This document shows, one piece after another, positions 7,750 to 9,792 of a stretch of DNA of 9,792 nucleotides. Location: the NCBI GenBank assembly GCA_027011425.1, contig JALUZX010000325.1, positions 1-9,792 on the forward strand. Direction: 5' to 3'. The notes below the pieces were generated by a model. That model did no database searches and was not told the DNA's origin. It was given only the letters and a program-made list of their open reading frames with translations. Both the position numbers and the translations under genes were made by a program. Positions within the stretch are counted from its first letter, which is position 1, and each line of letters opens with the position of its first letter. The DNA comes from Planctomycetota bacterium. GTDB lineage: Bacteria > Planctomycetota > UBA1135 > JALUZX01.

Positions 7750-8378
7750 AAGGGGCCAGGACGGCTGCTCTCCTCCTCCTTTGGGGGGGCGCGGCGGGGA
7801 CGTTCTTTCTTAGGGGGACCTTCGGGGTCACCGGAAGGGAGACCCGGAAGGCCCTTTCCATTCCTTTCCGGATCGGGGAGTGGGTGGGGATGGAAATCCC
7901 CGTCACGGAACGGGAAAGAGCCCTCCTGCTCACCCGTGATTTCATCTTTCGCGTCTATACACGTCCGGGGAAGCCCGGAAGGGTGGTTCTTCTGGTCTCC
8001 TGGTCTGCAAACGACCTGGAGGCCGTCCACCCCTCGGACGACTGCTACACCGCGAACGGGTACGAGATCACGGGCTGGGAAAGAAGGACCCTGGAAATCC
8101 CGGGCCGGCCAGGTCTCCCTGTGATCCTCAAGGAGGTGACGGGAAGGGGGGAGAAGAGGCTCTTCTTCGACCTCTTCCGCGCCGGGGGGCGGTGGAGCCT
8201 GGACGTCTGGGGACACATGGCGCGTCTTCTCTGGCGGGCGATCGCGGCCAGGGACGTCTCGGGAGGCAAGATCCGCGTGGAGGTTCGGGTGGGAAAGGGA
8301 GGAAGAAAGGCTGCCTTGCGGCGGATGGAGGACTTCCTGGCGGCGGCCCTTCCAGTGATCGAGGAGAGGTTGCGGTGA
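7746..8378 (+). CDS. epsI: EpsI family (DUF3485) exosortase-associated protein
   Basis: This 210-residue protein has an N-terminal hydrophobic helix (about 5-22) acting as signal anchor, then a periplasmic domain. Family features are IPFRIGEWVG (39-48), the W-S-A-N-D-L-E-A-V-H stretch and HPSDDCYTANGYEITG (95-110) with H95 and C100. The family usually has H-x-P-E-x-C-x-P-x-x-G-W here, so the motif is present but altered (S-D-D for P-E, Tyr for Trp). EpsI proteins co-occur with exosortases and are required for EPS production in Methylobacillus; their biochemical activity is unsettled. The start is GTG 7746, overlapping the exosortase TGA as GTGA and preceded by a strong ribosome binding site. 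The open frame back to 6909 is out-of-frame exosortase sequence. The stop overlaps the deacetylase GTG in the same way, so exosortase, EpsI and deacetylase should be translated together. Confidence 0.87.
   Translation: MKGARTAALLLLWGGAAGTFFLRGTFGVTGRETRKALSIPFRIGEWVGMEIPVTERERALLLTRDFIFRVYTRPGKPGRVVLLVSWSANDLEAVHPSDDCYTANGYEITGWERRTLEIPGRPGLPVILKEVTGRGEKRLFFDLFRAGGRWSLDVWGHMARLLWRAIAARDVSGGKIRVEVRVGKGGRKAALRRMEDFLAAALPVIEERLR
8361..8369 (+). promoter_or_regulatory. Ribosome binding site (GAGGAGAGG) for the deacetylase
   Basis: This site ends 5 bases before the GTG at 8375, inside the end of the EpsI gene. It supports that start over the in-frame ATG at 8192. Confidence 0.7.
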
Positions 8379-9241
8379 GCCGCCACGTCCTTACGGTGGA
8401 CCTGGAAGAGTGGTTCCACGTCATGAACCTTCGCCCCTTCTTCCCGCCTTCCTCCTGGGAAGATCTGGAGAGGCGTTCACCGGACGCCGTGAGGAGGCTC
8501 CTCGAGATCCTGGAGCGGCGGTCCGTGAAAGCCACCTTCTTCTGCCTGGGCTGGCTCGCCGAACGCGAGCCGGAGCTGGTGAGGGAAATCGCCGGGGCGG
8601 GGCACGAGATCGCCTCCCACGGTTATGGACACCGCCCGGTCGGGGCCCTGGGACGGGTTGGGTTCGAGGAGGATCTGGCCGGGACGGAAAGAATCCTGGA
8701 GGGCGTCACGGGGAAGAGGCCTCTCCTCTTCCGCGCCTGTTCCTTCAGCGTGACTCCTTCCACCGCATGGGCCTTGGATGTCCTGGCGGGGAGGGGCTAC
8801 AAGGGGGATTCCTCGGTCTTCCCCGTCCCTCATCCCGATTACGGATGGAAAGGTTTTTCCCCGCGCCCCGTGCTGGTGGAGACCCCCTCGGGCTCCATTC
8901 CCGAGTTCCCTCCCCTGACCTTGAATCTCCTGGGGCGCAATTTTCCCGCCGGCGGCGGGGGATACCTGAGGCTTTTCCCGGTGAAGCTCTTCTCTCTGGC
9001 CCAGCGCCGCAGGGAAAGGGAGGGCCTTCCGGGGTGCATCTACCTTCACCCGTGGGAACTGGATCCGGACCAGCCCAGGGCCCCCGTGGGCGGCCTGAAA
9101 CGATTTCGCCATTACGTAAATCTTGGGAGGACGGAGGCCAAGCTGGACGCTCTCTTGGCCGCCCATTCCTTCGGGGCCATGGGGGAAGCCCTGGAGAACC
9201 TGGAGGGGAGGCTTCCCTCCTTTCCCCTCCTACTTCCCTGA
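8375..9241 (+). CDS. NodB-type polysaccharide deacetylase, exosortase A system type
   Basis: This 288-residue carbohydrate esterase 4-like protein matches the XrtA-locus deacetylases (TIGR03006-like, with a DUF3473-type C-terminus). Motif 1 is TVDLEEWFHV (7-16), with D9 and an acidic pair E11-E12. Next come KATFFCLGWLAE (52-63), the metal-binding SHGYGH (81-86, H82 and H86), FRACSFSVT (119-127), GYKGDSSVFP (141-150), HPDYG (153-157) and YLHPWELDPDQPR (223-235, H225). The family usually has R-A-P-S-F-S where this protein has R-A-C-S-F-S. No signal peptide or membrane helix is visible, as is usual for this subfamily, so it may act on a cytoplasmic or membrane-bound precursor. The expected reaction is removal of N- or O-acetyl groups from EPS sugars; the substrate is unknown. 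GTG 8375 is chosen because MSRHVLTVDLEEW is the family N-terminus and it forms a GTGA overlap with epsI. This is the last gene of the operon in the window. Confidence 0.9.
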   Translation: MSRHVLTVDLEEWFHVMNLRPFFPPSSWEDLERRSPDAVRRLLEILERRSVKATFFCLGWLAEREPELVREIAGAGHEIASHGYGHRPVGALGRVGFEEDLAGTERILEGVTGKRPLLFRACSFSVTPSTAWALDVLAGRGYKGDSSVFPVPHPDYGWKGFSPRPVLVETPSGSIPEFPPLTLNLLGRNFPAGGGGYLRLFPVKLFSLAQRRREREGLPGCIYLHPWELDPDQPRAPVGGLKRFRHYVNLGRTEAKLDALLAAHSFGAMGEALENLEGRLPSFPLLLP

Positions 9242-9792
9242 GCCGGGCGGGGCCGCCGGAAGGGCCTCCGCTTCCTTGCCCGCGGCCAGCGCCTCGCGGA
9301 GGAGGCTCAGGACCAGGCCCGCGTGGCGGGAGTAAGGGCTTCCGGGAAAGGCCCGGGCCAGGCGATCCAGGCTCTCTTCGGCCCTCTTCCAAAAGTCGGG
9401 CGGGAGGAAGAGAGCGGCCCGGGCCCTGAAGAAGAGGAGTTCGTCGTTCTCCTCCCCGGCCTTCTCCAGGAGGTCCAGGGCGGTTTGGTATTCGGATCTA
9501 CGCAGGTGCCAGAGGGCCAGGGCTTTCCTTCCCTGGGCCGACGAGGCCGAGATCCCCGCCACTTTCCCGGGTTCGGGGAGGCCCGGCAGGTCCTTTCGTG
9601 CCAGGAACTCCACCTCCCGCGCGAGGAGGGGGGGGTGGTCCATGTAACGGTCCCCCACCGAAAAGGCCTTCCGGGCCTCTTTCCATTCCCCCAGTCCTTC
9701 GCAGGCCACCCCCAATGCCTCCCACGCCTCCCATGCGGCGGGATCCCTGAGGAGGAGGGCCCGGGCCGCTTGCTTGCCTTCCCGTGGAAACG
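9230..9792 (-). CDS. TPR-like repeat protein, 5' partial, convergent with the EPS operon
   Basis: The frame is open from the right edge of the window to a TAG at 9232-9230, giving 186 visible residues. The TTG at 9715 is internal, because the codons before it continue the same helical pattern. The sequence is alpha-helical with TPR-like repeats. One unit is about W20 to F43 (WEAWEALGVACEGLGEWKEA, then RKAF). A second contains ALWHLRRSEYQTALDLLEKA. A third has LLFFRARAALFL, then AEESLDRLARAFPGSPYSR, like the last repeats of YbgF/BamD-type proteins. The C-terminus is Ala/Pro-rich (ALPAAPPGSGK). Such repeats make protein-protein contacts; no catalytic motif is visible. TPR proteins of several kinds, including PEP-CTERM-associated lipoproteins, occur near exosortase loci, but this part does not show which, and any N-terminal signal is outside the window. 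The gene overlaps the deacetylase by 12 bases tail to tail and belongs to a different transcript. Confidence 0.75.
   Translation of the reverse strand, partial: FPREGKQAARALLLRDPAAWEAWEALGVACEGLGEWKEARKAFSVGDRYMDHPPLLAREVEFLARKDLPGLPEPGKVAGISASSAQGRKALALWHLRRSEYQTALDLLEKAGEENDELLFFRARAALFLPPDFWKRAEESLDRLARAFPGSPYSRHAGLVLSLLREALAAGKEAEALPAAPPGSGK

Noticed and set aside
9246..9257. Small GC-rich inverted repeat just after the deacetylase stop
   Set aside because: The arms are 5 bases with a 2-base loop and no T-run, and the site is inside the TPR coding frame; not a credible terminator.

Overview
The window is a GC-rich (about 65% by eye), densely coding bacterial segment that reads as part of an exopolysaccharide locus of the exosortase A (XrtA/EpsH, PEP-CTERM) type. 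That system is found in Gram-negative, biofilm- or floc-forming bacteria. Codon use is strongly G/C-ending, with much AGG and CGG for arginine. The sequence does not fix the phylum: Acidobacteriota, Desulfobacterota or a similar environmental lineage would fit, but this is a guess. I see no RNA gene, insertion sequence, CRISPR array or phage gene, and no gene-free stretch longer than about 35 bases.

Layout on the + strand, eight genes read in one direction: (1) 3' part of a Wzz/GumC-like chain-length determinant, 2-1216; (2) O-antigen-ligase-like membrane protein of the exosortase-associated type, 1223-2596; (3) asparagine-synthase-like amidotransferase, 2630-4522; (4) GT4 glycosyltransferase, 4519-5706; (5) second GT4-like glycosyltransferase, 5697-6878; (6) exosortase, 6847-7749; (7) EpsI-family protein, 7746-8378; (8) NodB-type polysaccharide deacetylase, 8375-9241. 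Gaps are 6 and 33 bases, and all later junctions overlap. Three are GTGA overlaps in which the next GTG start shares bases with the previous TGA stop. This is almost certainly one translationally coupled operon that begins upstream of the window. Four of the seven visible starts are GTG and lie well inside longer open frames, so a longest-frame gene call would place them wrongly.

On the - strand, a TPR-like protein (9230-9792, 5' end outside the window) runs into the operon and overlaps the deacetylase gene by 12 bases tail to tail.

How the genes fit together: the two glycosyltransferases would build a lipid-linked repeat unit in the cytoplasm, the amidotransferase could amidate a sugar or other precursor, the chain-length protein would control polymer size, the ligase-like protein would polymerise the glycan or transfer it to an acceptor, and the deacetylase would modify it. 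The exosortase, helped by EpsI, would process proteins carrying a C-terminal PEP-CTERM sorting signal. No such target protein, no flippase, no priming sugar-phosphate transferase and no tyrosine autokinase lies in the window. The system is a known one. The points worth a second look are residue changes at normally conserved sites, the separate exosortase and EpsI genes, and the start-codon corrections.
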